Of a stretch of 64,000 nt of DNA, positions 18,746 through 27,169 are shown in pieces. Where the stretch lies: the NCBI GenBank assembly GCA_905479075.1, contig CAJQLA010000008.1, positions 62,001-126,000 on the forward strand, read 5' to 3'. The stretch is from an uncultured Gammaproteobacteria bacterium. Lineage in GTDB: Bacteria > Pseudomonadota > Gammaproteobacteria > Nitrosococcales > Methylophagaceae. Each line of letters begins with the position of its first letter. Position 1 is the stretch's first letter. The translations under genes were made by a program, and so were the position numbers. A model generated the notes under the pieces. It had not been told where the DNA came from, made no database searches, and worked only from the letters and a program-made list of their open reading frames with translations.

Positions 18746-20547
18746 CATCTCATACAGATATTATTTCGATCGAAAGTGCTGTCCATTTGGCGGGTTTATT
18801 TGCAGAGCGTGTAAAGCGAAGCCCAGATGATCTCGCCTGTCGACAGTTTGATGATTTAACTCAGACTTGGCAAGTATTCAGCTGGGAACAGATGGATCAA
18901 AGCATTGCTATTTGGCGAGCAGCCTTGGCGAATGAAAAGTTAAATGTCGGCGATCGTGTAGCGATCATGCTGAAGAATTGCCGAGAATGGGTCTTTTTTG
19001 ATATAGCAGCGTTAAGTTTAGGTTTGGTAACGGTACCGCTTTTCCCTAATGATCATGCCGAAAATGCCGCCTATATCTTGGCTGATTCTGGTGCGAAATT
19101 ATTATTGCTAGAAGATTTTTCACAACAAGAAGAATTAGCTAAGCAGCCAGTAGTGGTCGGGTTAAATCATATTGTTAGTTTAAAGCATGCATCTGAGGTC
19201 AGTCTTGCAAATGCAATTTCGCTTGAAAACTGGTTGCCTGATAATAAGGTATCCGTAGCAGCAAAAGAGGGTATTGATCCACATGACTTAGCATCTATTG
19301 TGTATACGTCGGGTACGACAGGGCCACCGAAAGGGGTGATGCTTAGTCATCATAATATGTTGTGGAATGCTTGGGCTGGTCTACAAAGTTTAACCATTTA
19401 CTCTGATGATAATTTTCTATCCTTTTTGCCGCTGTCACATACTCTGGAACGCAGCATTGGTTACTACTTGCCGATAATGGCAGGGGCTACAATTACCTAT
19501 GCTCGTTCAATTCCACAATTAGCCGAAGATTTACTAGAGCAACATCCAACAGTATTAATTAGTGTACCGAGAATTTATGAACGCGTTTATAACCGTGTTC
19601 AAGATCAACTCAAAGAAAAGTCGACCATAGCCCGGAAATTATTCAATGCCGCCGTTAATATTGGTTGGCTCAATTTTGAGCATCAGCAAAAAAGAGCAGA
19701 TTGGCAAGCTGGATTATTACTTTATCCGCTGCTAAATCATCTCCTTGGCAAAAAGATACAAGATAAACTCGGTGGTCAGCTACGTATTGCTATTTGTGGT
19801 GGTGCGCCTTTGTCAGAACTGGTAGCCAAAACGTTTATTGCACTTGGGATTCCAATTTTTCAAGGCTATGGACTGACTGAAACCAGTCCAGTGGTCAGTG
19901 TAAACACCATGGAACAAAATTTACCTAGAAGTATTGGTTTGCCACTCAGGGACGTAGAAGTTCAGTTTAGTGATGAGGGTGAATTATTGGTTAAAAGCCC
20001 TGGTGTAATGCAAGGCTATTGGCAAAATGAACAAGCAACAAAAGATACTATTGACAAGGATGGATGGCTGCATACAGGTGACCTAGGTAAACAGGACGAT
20101 CAAAGTTTTATTCATATCACAGGACGCTTAAAAGATATTATTGTTTTATCCACTGGTGAAAAAATTCCACCTGCGGACATGGAAATGGCGATTAATGCCG
20201 ATCCTGATATTGAGCATGCGCTGGTCATTGGGGAAGGTAAGCCTTTCTTAAGCTCCATAGTGGTTTTAGCCGAACAGGCTTGGCCTAAACTGGCTGAACA
20301 AGCAGGTTTATTGACAGCAGACCCGCAGGAGCTCAAAAGTAATCCAGAGATAATAGACCTAGTGTTACAAAAGCTCGGTGATTGTTTAACAGGTTTTCCA
20401 AGCTATGCTGAAATTTTGGCAGTGACATTAACTCTTGAACTATGGACAGTAGAGAATGACCTTGCAACGCCAACCCTAAAAGCAAGGCGACCACATATTA
20501 TTGAGCGCTATCAAGCTGAAATTGAACAGATGTATCAAGGACACTAA
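18742..20547 (+). CDS. fadD: Long-chain acyl-CoA synthetase (FadD-like)
   Basis: AMP-forming ligase that activates fatty acids with CoA. The 601-residue ANL-superfamily enzyme has the P-loop YTSGTTGPPKGVMLSH near residue 188, the GYGLTETSPVVS motif near 373, HTGDLGK near 446 and GRLKDIIVLSTGEKIPP, which ends the hinge. The length and the GRLKD.. GE form match the long-chain AMP-binding 'FAA1-like' group of about 600 residues rather than E. coli FadD (561). ATG 18742 is preceded by GGGAGGA at 18729-18735 and overlaps the fadJ stop. It supplies the acyl-CoA substrate for the operon. Chain-length range is uncertain. Confidence 0.92.
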   Translation: MTSHTDIISIESAVHLAGLFAERVKRSPDDLACRQFDDLTQTWQVFSWEQMDQSIAIWRAALANEKLNVGDRVAIMLKNCREWVFFDIAALSLGLVTVPLFPNDHAENAAYILADSGAKLLLLEDFSQQEELAKQPVVVGLNHIVSLKHASEVSLANAISLENWLPDNKVSVAAKEGIDPHDLASIVYTSGTTGPPKGVMLSHHNMLWNAWAGLQSLTIYSDDNFLSFLPLSHTLERSIGYYLPIMAGATITYARSIPQLAEDLLEQHPTVLISVPRIYERVYNRVQDQLKEKSTIARKLFNAAVNIGWLNFEHQQKRADWQAGLLLYPLLNHLLGKKIQDKLGGQLRIAICGGAPLSELVAKTFIALGIPIFQGYGLTETSPVVSVNTMEQNLPRSIGLPLRDVEVQFSDEGELLVKSPGVMQGYWQNEQATKDTIDKDGWLHTGDLGKQDDQSFIHITGRLKDIIVLSTGEKIPPADMEMAINADPDIEHALVIGEGKPFLSSIVVLAEQAWPKLAEQAGLLTADPQELKSNPEIIDLVLQKLGDCLTGFPSYAEILAVTLTLELWTVENDLATPTLKARRPHIIERYQAEIEQMYQGH

Positions 20548-20549
20548 TA

Positions 20550-20924
20550 ATGCAATTACCTAAAGAACATACTGTATTACGCATTGTGCCAGCAGCCAGT
20601 GATGTTAATGCTGCGGGTGATATTTTTGGTGGCTGGTTGATGTCACAAGCTGATATTGCAGGCAGTATAGTTGCTGCCCGTCATACAAAAGGGCGCGTGG
20701 TCACGGTTGCGGTTAATGACTTTCATTTTATTTCACCCGTATTCATTGGTGATGTGGTGAGCATTTATGGTGAGGTAGAAAAGATTGGTACAACATCAAT
20801 AGTGATTGCTATTACTGTTTATAGCGAACGAAAGTTACAGAAGAATATCGAGGCTATTTATGTTGCAATAGGCCATTTTACTTATGTTCATCTTGATAAG
20901 TCAGGCAAACCTTTGGCGATTTAA
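20550..20924 (+). CDS. yciA: Acyl-CoA thioesterase, YciA-type hotdog fold
   Basis: A 124-residue single-hotdog thioesterase expected to hydrolyse acyl-CoA. ASDVNAAGDIFGGWLMSQAD near residue 16 carries the catalytic Asp region, and VTVAVNDFHFISPVFIGDVV near 51 is typical of YciA. It starts 2 bases after the stop of the ligase gene, so it is the last gene of the operon. It may release CoA when acyl-CoA builds up. YciA in E. coli is not in the fad operon, so the linkage here is noteworthy. Confidence 0.9.
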   Translation: MQLPKEHTVLRIVPAASDVNAAGDIFGGWLMSQADIAGSIVAARHTKGRVVTVAVNDFHFISPVFIGDVVSIYGEVEKIGTTSIVIAITVYSERKLQKNIEAIYVAIGHFTYVHLDKSGKPLAI

Positions 20925-21302
20925 TGCCTGGCTTAATAAAGGTTGTTATCACGAGAATGTTATTGTTTTGCTTTAGTATTGAGTTTTAAAAGAAAATTAT
21001 GTGATTAGCTTATGGAAATAGACTGACTTGTTTAAGTTAATCCTAGCAATAAGAATTTCTACTCTAACTAATTGTAAATATAGTAGATTAGGTTGACTTA
21101 ATTTGAAGAAACTCCGATACTACATTCATTACTTTTGTGCCTGCCGTGTGGGTGGGTAATTTTATGCAGATGATTTTAGGGATAGGCTAATGCATATTAA
21201 AGTCTGTGGCTTAAATTTTTAGCTGATACTGAAATAACAATAGGTGTCATTATTATCTTCTGTTCAAACACATTGTTGCTAACAATTTAAAGAGACATCA
21301 GT
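20925..21302. other. 378-bp intergenic region without a gene
   Basis: AT-rich spacer between the fatty-acid operon and the OmpA-like gene. No coding frame or terminator hairpin with a T-run was seen. A small dyad ATTGTT-gct-AACAAT at 21272-21286 lies 17 bases before the ATG and could be a regulatory site or leader hairpin. Confidence 0.5.
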
Positions 21303-21824
21303 ATGAAAACTTTATGTCGATTATGTCTGCCAGTCACCCTTGCATTTGTACTTGTTGGGTGTAGCTCAATACATAATGCAATAGGACCAGATAAAGCACA
21401 GTCTGAATTGCGTGAGGCCGTTGAGGCGCCACTAGAACTTGCCGGTGGAGAATCACCGTTTTGTGTGAAACCAGCACCTGTTGAAGCGCCTGTTTCTTAT
21501 AATGGCAAATTATATTTCTTATTAGATCAAACTGTCTTCACGCCAGAGTCGTTGAGACGATCAGAGACTATCTACAGAGAAGTCCTCGAGCGTAATTCGA
21601 GTGCGATTACAATCGTAGGCCATACTGATACAGCAGCTTCCAATGAATACAATGATGCATTATCGAGACGTCGTGCTGAGAAAGTACGTCAAGACCTAGT
21701 TGAAAGAGGTGTTTCGGCAGATGTCATTGAGATTTCATCTCATGGTGAATATAAGCTAGAAGTAGCGACACCAGATGAAACAGTGGAAGTAAGAAATCGT
21801 CGCGTCGAAATTCACGCACGCTGA
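21303..21824 (+). CDS. OmpA-family lipoprotein
   Basis: A 173-residue outer-membrane lipoprotein. The N-terminus MKTLCRLCLPVTLAFVLVGC ends in an LVGC lipobox with Cys20. The C-terminal half is an OmpA/Pal-type peptidoglycan-binding domain with VGHTDTAASNEYNDALSRRRA and ending VRNRRVEIHAR, the typical NRRVEI motif. Two further cysteines (18 kDa protein, near residue 58) sit in the linker. It is followed 16 bases later by the TolC-like gene, so the two probably form an operon. OmpA-like proteins coupled to TolC-type channels accompany adhesin or type I export systems in some gammaproteobacteria; the ABC partners are not nearby. Confidence 0.88.
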   Translation: MKTLCRLCLPVTLAFVLVGCSSIHNAIGPDKAQSELREAVEAPLELAGGESPFCVKPAPVEAPVSYNGKLYFLLDQTVFTPESLRRSETIYREVLERNSSAITIVGHTDTAASNEYNDALSRRRAEKVRQDLVERGVSADVIEISSHGEYKLEVATPDETVEVRNRRVEIHAR

Positions 21825-21840
21825 CAGACGGAGTTAAGTG

Positions 21841-23187
21841 ATGACAAAAAAAAGTAGCTTACTGTTATTTTCAGCCTCAATTTTTACAAGCAGCTTATTG
21901 GTTTCACAACCTATTTTGGCTCAAAGTATAAGTGAAGCTGTTGCCCAAACAATTCAAAGCAATCCGACAATCTTGGCAGAATCAAACAGCCGTTTAAGTG
22001 CGGACCAACGTATCACTCAAGCGAGAGCGGGTTATTACCCCACTGTCGATTTTGGTATCGGTACAGGTTGGGAAACAACGGACAATCCAAGCACTCGTGC
22101 TGCGGGTAAAGGCCATCACGAAAGTATGAATCGTGATGAAGCTAATATTGCTATACGCCAGATGTTATATGATGGTTTTGCCACTAAAAATGCGGTGGAT
22201 CAAAGCGAGTCATTATCAGAATCAGCAGGTTATTCTGTCGCGGACACGGCTGAAACAACGAGCTTGAGAGCGGTTGAAGTCTATTTAGATGTATTACGAC
22301 GTGAAGAATTGTTAGGCGCAACTGAGAAAAATCTTGAAAGCCATGAACGAATTTACGGACAAATAAGCCAACGAGTTGATAGTGGTGTTGGTACTAGAGC
22401 TGATGCTGAGCAAACACAAGGTCGTTTAGCGTTAGCAAAATCAAATTTAGAATCAAATATAGGTAACTTACAAGATGCTAAAAGTAGTTTTTTACGTGTT
22501 GTAGGAAATGAACCAGAGTCTTTAACTGATCCAAGCCAAGAATGTTGCGATAAAGCACCTGCTAATATTGAAGATGCGCTGAAGACAGCCCAACATCAAC
22601 ATCCGGCATTACGCTCTGCCATTGCTGAGCATGAGGCTTCTTTGGCTCAAGCTAAAGGCGCTGAGGCACCATTCCATCCACGACTAGATTTGGAAATTGA
22701 TGCAACTGCCAATAACAACATTGATGGTCAGAAAGGTCATAATAAAGACATTTTGGCTATGGCTCGCATGCGTTATAACCTGTTAAATGGTGGCGCGGAT
22801 AAAGCAAGAATCGGTCAAACAGAATTTTTAAGTGAGCAGGCTAAAGCAGAAGCAGAAATTGCTAAACGCCAAATTGAAAATGATGTGAGATTAGCATGGA
22901 GTGCATTAGAGTCTTCGACTAGCCGCTTACAATATTTAGAACAGCATGTTAAAGCATCTGAAGATACGCGTGATGCTTATCAAGAACAGTTCAATGTTGG
23001 CTTAAGATCATTGCTTGATTTGTTGGATACTGAAAACGAAGTGCTAACGGCGAGAATTAATTATATTAACGCTTATTATGATCGTATTTACTCATGCTAC
23101 TGGCTCTCAGAATCAACGGGTAAATTACTTGAGCATCTAGAATTAGCAGCACCTGCAGAAGCCATGACGGTTGCTAGTCCGCAATAA
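21841..23187 (+). CDS. TolC-family outer-membrane channel protein
   Basis: Outer membrane factor of a tripartite exporter or type I secretion system. The 448 residues start with a signal peptide to about residue 28 (QPILAQS) and hold two TolC/OEP repeats, with the paired long helices in QAEQTQGRLALAKSNLESN and RLQYLEQHVKASEDTRDAYQEQFNVGLRSLLDLLDTENE. The latter is a hallmark of TolC-like AggA/LapE proteins. ATG 21841 is preceded by GGAG; a GTG just before it is in frame but less likely. Two cysteines near residue 232-233 (ECCD) are unusual in a periplasm-exposed protein. Followed by a strong terminator. Confidence 0.9.
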   Translation: MTKKSSLLLFSASIFTSSLLVSQPILAQSISEAVAQTIQSNPTILAESNSRLSADQRITQARAGYYPTVDFGIGTGWETTDNPSTRAAGKGHHESMNRDEANIAIRQMLYDGFATKNAVDQSESLSESAGYSVADTAETTSLRAVEVYLDVLRREELLGATEKNLESHERIYGQISQRVDSGVGTRADAEQTQGRLALAKSNLESNIGNLQDAKSSFLRVVGNEPESLTDPSQECCDKAPANIEDALKTAQHQHPALRSAIAEHEASLAQAKGAEAPFHPRLDLEIDATANNNIDGQKGHNKDILAMARMRYNLLNGGADKARIGQTEFLSEQAKAEAEIAKRQIENDVRLAWSALESSTSRLQYLEQHVKASEDTRDAYQEQFNVGLRSLLDLLDTENEVLTARINYINAYYDRIYSCYWLSESTGKLLEHLELAAPAEAMTVASPQ

Positions 23188-23214
23188 CGAAGAAAAGGAT
23201 AAATAGAATTGAAA

Positions 23215-23244
23215 GGCCTAAGCTATTTAGCTTGGGCCTTTTTT
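23215..23244 (+). terminator. Rho-independent terminator after TolC-family gene
   Basis: GGCCTAAGCT at 23215-23224 pairs with AGCTTGGGCC at 23229-23238 (one G:U) across a 4-base loop, followed by six T. Confidence 0.92.
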
Positions 23245-23478
23245 ATTGGGTTGTAAGAAAAGTTTCTTCATACTCAATAGTGGTTTGCTAGATTATGAAG
23301 CATACTATATTCATATGCACAGCAGTAGTGCATAAGTAGAACAGTGAAGGGAGAAATAAACGTATAAATCATTGATTACTAGTTATAAATAATATTGGCA
23401 TGCTTTGTGATGGATATTTTATTATCAATAAGTCATCTCCGACTAGACGATTGATGAATTGATATGTCTCGTAGCCTT

Positions 23479-23516
23479 AGAGGTAGCTTTTTCCACTTAA
23501 AGCTACCTCTTTTTTT
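23479..23516 (+). terminator. Orphan rho-independent terminator
   Basis: AGAGGTAGCTTT at 23479-23490 pairs perfectly with AAAGCTACCTCT at 23499-23510, followed by a T-run to 23516. The nearest plus-strand gene upstream already has its own terminator, so the transcript it ends is unknown. The pairing is symmetric, but the T-run lies on the plus-strand side. Confidence 0.85.
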
Positions 23517-23606
23517 ATCATAAAGAGGTGCCGATCAGGAAATTAGTAACAGTTATGTTCGGATACGTTACTATATGACGCTATTAATTTAGCAACGAGG
23601 TGAATA

Positions 23607-24443
23607 GTGACTCAATTTCAGGGTTCTTTATCCAAAATGGCTGTTGATTTAGGCAAGGGCGAAACAACGCCTAATTACCAAATGGTATTGGGTGAACAGC
23701 GCCTAGCTATGAATCCCCTGATAGGCCAACACATCACTTTAAATTATGATGGCGAAATTCATTGCCATGCCTGTAATCGGCTGACAAAGAAAAGCTTTAG
23801 TGGTGGATACTGCTTTCCATGTTCACAGAAACTGGCGCAATGTGACTTGTGCATTATGCGGCCAGAGACATGTCACTATGATGCTGGTACTTGCCGGGAG
23901 CCAGAGTGGGGTGAGCAATTTTGTATGCAAGATCATATTGTCTATCTGGCAAATAGTTCTGGTATTAAAGTGGGTATTACTCGAGTAAACCAGGTTCCTA
24001 CCCGTTGGATTGATCAAGGTGCGAGCCAGGCCTTAGCTATTTTTAGGGTGCAAAGTCGTTATCAATCAGGTTTGGTTGAGGTGATATTTAAATCTCATGT
24101 TTCAGATAGGACAGATTGGCGAAAAATGCTAAAAGGTCAGGCAGAAGCAGTTGACTTGCCTAAAGTTCGAGATCAGTTGATGGCTGAATGCCAAGATGAA
24201 ATAGTGGCATTGCAGCAACGCTTTGGCGAACAAGCAGTTGTGGCCTTAAATAATGAGGATGTTGTACAGCTGGATTATCCAGTGCAACAGTACCCAGAAA
24301 AAGTTAAATCGCTAAATTTTGATAAAACACCTGAAATCAGTGGAACATTACAGGGTATTAAAGGTCAGTACTTGATTCTGGACTCGGGTGTATTGAATGT
24401 GCGTAAATTTACAGGTTATCAAATAGGGATAGAGACCAAATAA
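23607..24443 (+). CDS. DUF2797 protein with Cys-rich metal-binding region and GIY-YIG-like segment
   Basis: A 278-residue DUF2797-type protein. Residues 53-106 hold a Cys cluster (C53, C56, C69, C72, C79, C82, C89, C96, C106) in pairs that suggest one or two zinc sites. It is followed by YLANSSGIKVGITR (113-126), which resembles the opening of a GIY-YIG fold nuclease. A later R-x-W with Glu (RVQSRYQSGLVEVIF) may complete such a site; this is inference. Start GTG 23607 is preceded by GAGGTGA. Its stop overlaps the pyrD ATG (TAATG), so they share a transcript. The function is unknown. Confidence 0.8.
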   Translation: MTQFQGSLSKMAVDLGKGETTPNYQMVLGEQRLAMNPLIGQHITLNYDGEIHCHACNRLTKKSFSGGYCFPCSQKLAQCDLCIMRPETCHYDAGTCREPEWGEQFCMQDHIVYLANSSGIKVGITRVNQVPTRWIDQGASQALAIFRVQSRYQSGLVEVIFKSHVSDRTDWRKMLKGQAEAVDLPKVRDQLMAECQDEIVALQQRFGEQAVVALNNEDVVQLDYPVQQYPEKVKSLNFDKTPEISGTLQGIKGQYLILDSGVLNVRKFTGYQIGIETK

Positions 24444-25474
24444 TGTTCTATCGCTTATTAAGAACGCTGTTGTTTCAATTGGATGCTGAAAAAGTGCATC
24501 ACCTTGGACTTGTTGGTATTAAGGCTTTAAAAGCGACGGGCTTATCGTCGGTATTATATTCCCCAGCAAAGACAACTTCTGTTGAAGTGATGGGCTTAAC
24601 GTTTCCGAATAGAGTCGGTTTGGCTGCAGGCCTAGATAAAAATGGCGATTACCTAGATTCACTCGCGGCTTTAGGCTTTGGTTTTGTTGAAATTGGTACT
24701 GTCACACCGAGACCGCAAGATGGTAATCCACAGCCGCGCTTATTTAGACTCCCAAAAGCAAAAGCTATCCTTAACAGAATGGGCTTTAATAACCTTGGCG
24801 TTGATCATTTATTAGAACAGGTGAAATCATCACAGACTAAGGCTTTGATTGGCATTAATATAGGTAAAAATTTTGATACGCCTGTCGAAAAGGCAGTTGA
24901 TGATTATCTAATTGGTTTAGAGAAAGTTTATCCTCATGCTGATTACGTCACGATTAATATTTCATCACCGAACACACCCGGATTGAGAACATTGCAGTTT
25001 GGCGAATCGTTAAAGGAATTATTGGGTGCACTAAAACAACGGCAAGGCGAATTAGCAGATGAATACAAACGCTATGTACCGATGGCCGTGAAGGTCGCGC
25101 CTGATCTCGAGTTAGACGAAGTACAAGAATTGGCACAAACATTTAGCCAGTTTGAGATTGATGCCGTTATTGCAACTAACACGACGATGTCGAGAGACAA
25201 TGTGGTGGGTCTAAAACATGCAGAAGAGACGGGTGGTTTAAGCGGTCAGCCTGTTTTTCAAAAGTCGACAGAGATTGTTCGCCAATTTCGCGATGCTTTG
25301 CCTAATGACATACCTATTATTGCTGCGGGTGGCATTATGTCAGGGCAGGATGCAGTAAAAAAATTAGAGGCAGGCGCAAGCTTAGTCCAAATATATAGTG
25401 GCTTTATTTATCAAGGCCCAAGTTTAATTAAAGATATTATTACGACAATAGATCGGAGGAAGCAAGATGGATAG
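24443..25474 (+). CDS. pyrD: Dihydroorotate dehydrogenase (quinone), class 2
   Basis: Membrane-associated FMN enzyme of pyrimidine synthesis that oxidises dihydroorotate and reduces ubiquinone. The 343 residues include the N-terminal amphipathic helix of class 2 enzymes (MFYRLLRTLLFQLDAEKVHH). The catalytic segment NISSPNTPGLRTLQ near residue 172 holds the Ser base of class 2. NRVGLAAGLDKNGD (52-65), MGFNNLG and IIAAGGIMSG near 293 are FMN-binding blocks. It overlaps DUF2797 and mscS at its two ends, so the three genes form one run. Confidence 0.98.
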   Translation: MFYRLLRTLLFQLDAEKVHHLGLVGIKALKATGLSSVLYSPAKTTSVEVMGLTFPNRVGLAAGLDKNGDYLDSLAALGFGFVEIGTVTPRPQDGNPQPRLFRLPKAKAILNRMGFNNLGVDHLLEQVKSSQTKALIGINIGKNFDTPVEKAVDDYLIGLEKVYPHADYVTINISSPNTPGLRTLQFGESLKELLGALKQRQGELADEYKRYVPMAVKVAPDLELDEVQELAQTFSQFEIDAVIATNTTMSRDNVVGLKHAEETGGLSGQPVFQKSTEIVRQFRDALPNDIPIIAAGGIMSGQDAVKKLEAGASLVQIYSGFIYQGPSLIKDIITTIDRRKQDG

Positions 25475-26261
25475 TGGTTCGGGAAGTGTTATAACAATGT
25501 GGTTAATGGATGTTGCAATTGCCGTGGCAATTGTTTTCATCGGGCGCATGGTTGTGAAGTCGCTCGTTAATTTAGTGGCTAAGCTAATGAGACGTGCAGA
25601 AGTTGATACTATTTTAGTTAACTTTATAAGCTCAATCGTTAATGCAGCATTACTACTATTTGTCTTTATTGCTGCATTAAACCAAGTTGGCGTTGATACA
25701 ACGTCATTGATTGCTCTATTAGGTGCGGCTGGTTTGGCTGTTGGTTTAGCTTTACAAGGTTCATTACAAAACTTTGCGGCTGGTGTAATGCTGATTGTCT
25801 TCCGCCCTTTCAAACTAGGTGATTTCATCGAAGCTGGTGGTGTAGTGGGTGTTGTGGAAGAAATCAGCATTTTTAGCACGGTGATGAAAACGGGTGATAA
25901 TCGCGAAATCATTGTACCTAATGGGCAAATTTATTCTGGTGCGATAACTAATTATTCAGCGCGTGATACGCGTCGTATCGATATGGTATTCGGTATTGGT
26001 TACGACGATGATATGTTGGAAGCCAAACAAATTATGGAAACAATCGTGGCTGAGCATGAGTTGGTTCTTGACGACCCTGCCCCTGCAGTTGCCGTGGCAG
26101 AATTAGCTGATAGCAGTGTTAATTTTAATGTGCGCCCATGGGTAAATAGTGCTGACTATTGGGGTGTACGGGCTGAGTTGATTGAGAAAATCAAACTGAC
26201 TTTTGATGAAAAAGGTATTTCAATTCCTTATCCACAAATGGATGTTCATACCGATAAGTAA
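25467..26261 (+). CDS. mscS: Small-conductance mechanosensitive channel
   Basis: Inner-membrane channel that opens under membrane tension during osmotic downshock. The 264 residues have the usual MscS order: three transmembrane segments (about 10-30, 48-70, 80-108), the pore helix with the LGAAGLAVGLALQGSLQNFAAGV glycine/alanine pattern, and the cytosolic beta domain with VVGVVEEISIFSTVMKTGDN and VPNG. It overlaps the end of pyrD by 8 bases and has GGAGGA 6 bases before ATG. The size is close to E. coli MscS (286). Confidence 0.96.
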   Translation: MDSGSGSVITMWLMDVAIAVAIVFIGRMVVKSLVNLVAKLMRRAEVDTILVNFISSIVNAALLLFVFIAALNQVGVDTTSLIALLGAAGLAVGLALQGSLQNFAAGVMLIVFRPFKLGDFIEAGGVVGVVEEISIFSTVMKTGDNREIIVPNGQIYSGAITNYSARDTRRIDMVFGIGYDDDMLEAKQIMETIVAEHELVLDDPAPAVAVAELADSSVNFNVRPWVNSADYWGVRAELIEKIKLTFDEKGISIPYPQMDVHTDK

Positions 26262-26274
26262 CAGTATGAATTGC

Positions 26275-27042
26275 TTAGAATGTGTCTTTCCATAGTCTAA
26301 GCGCCTTAAACACCTGTAAAGGTGATGATAGCGTGCCGCCAGCAAATTGCTGTGCGGCCGTTATGACATCTATTTGATCGCAACGAAGGAAAGGGTTGCA
26401 AGCAAGTTCTAGCTCTATGGTGCTAGGTAGGCTCATTTTCCCTTGTTTTCTTATTGCGGCTACTTCAATAATACGCTGTTGAATTTGGGTATTATTAGGT
26501 TCAACAACACTGGCAAATCGTAAATTAGCTTGTGTATATTCATGCCCACAATAAATTTTGGTTCCACTAGGCAATAGGCTTAGTTTTGTAAGAGAATCAA
26601 ATAATTGTTCTGCTGTCCCACCAAGTAAACGTCCACAACCGCTGGCAAATAAAGTATCGCCACAAAACAAATTTTCAGCAAATTGATAAGCAATATGACC
26701 AGAAGTATGTCCAGGTATGTCGATAATACTTACTGGCGAAAACTCACTATCTATCAACAGTTTGTCCATGCCAGACAAAGGATGTGTTATTGCTGGAATA
26801 AGGTCATTTTTCGGGCCATAGACGGGAACAGAACAATATTTTAAAAAAGGTCTAATACCATCAACATGATCATAGTGCTGGTGAGTGATTAAGATGGCAG
26901 CGGGTTCCAGTTGTTGTTGTTTAAGATATTGGATAAGTGGTTTCTCATCTCCCGGGTCAATAATCAAAGTACGTGCCGAGTTCTCAGCTTGTAATAGCCA
27001 GATATAATTATCTTTTAATGCTGGAATTGCATGTATCTTCAC
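26275..27042 (-). CDS. gloB: Hydroxyacylglutathione hydrolase (glyoxalase II)
   Basis: Metallo-beta-lactamase-fold thioesterase that hydrolyses S-lactoylglutathione in methylglyoxal detoxification. The metal motif THQHYDH is at residues 52-58, with further ligands in GHTSGHIAY, FCGDTLF and GHEYT. I chose GTG 27042, giving the family length of 255 residues and the conserved beginning KIHAIPALKDNYIW; an upstream ATG at 27081 would add 13 residues of poor similarity. It is divergent from the yafS-rnhA-dnaQ genes, the same arrangement as in E. coli. Confidence 0.95.
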   Translation of the reverse strand: MKIHAIPALKDNYIWLLQAENSARTLIIDPGDEKPLIQYLKQQQLEPAAILITHQHYDHVDGIRPFLKYCSVPVYGPKNDLIPAITHPLSGMDKLLIDSEFSPVSIIDIPGHTSGHIAYQFAENLFCGDTLFASGCGRLLGGTAEQLFDSLTKLSLLPSGTKIYCGHEYTQANLRFASVVEPNNTQIQQRIIEVAAIRKQGKMSLPSTIELELACNPFLRCDQIDVITAAQQFAGGTLSSPLQVFKALRLWKDTF

Positions 27043-27169
27043 GGGTATTCTCTCTAAAAACCTTTTATCTATACAGTGCATAATAGCATTGGGTAGAATG
27101 ATCGTTTACTGTGTTACAGGCTACCCAATATCGTGTTTTTAGAAAAATGATTCTTTTTTAGGTAGAACT

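Larger units (their letters stand above)
23188..23606. other. 419-bp intergenic region with two terminators and a possible small RNA
   Basis: After the terminator of the TolC gene (23215-23244) about 235 bp follow with no convincing coding frame, then a second strong terminator at 23479-23516. This could be an sRNA gene, but no clear promoter pair was found. Confidence 0.45.

Noticed and set aside
23281..23460. Very short peptides (14 aa) before the orphan terminator
   Set aside because: No ribosome binding site and too short to judge.
25424..25912. 162-codon minus-strand frame over pyrD and mscS
   Set aside because: Low-complexity Thr/Ser/Pro translation, opposite two real genes.
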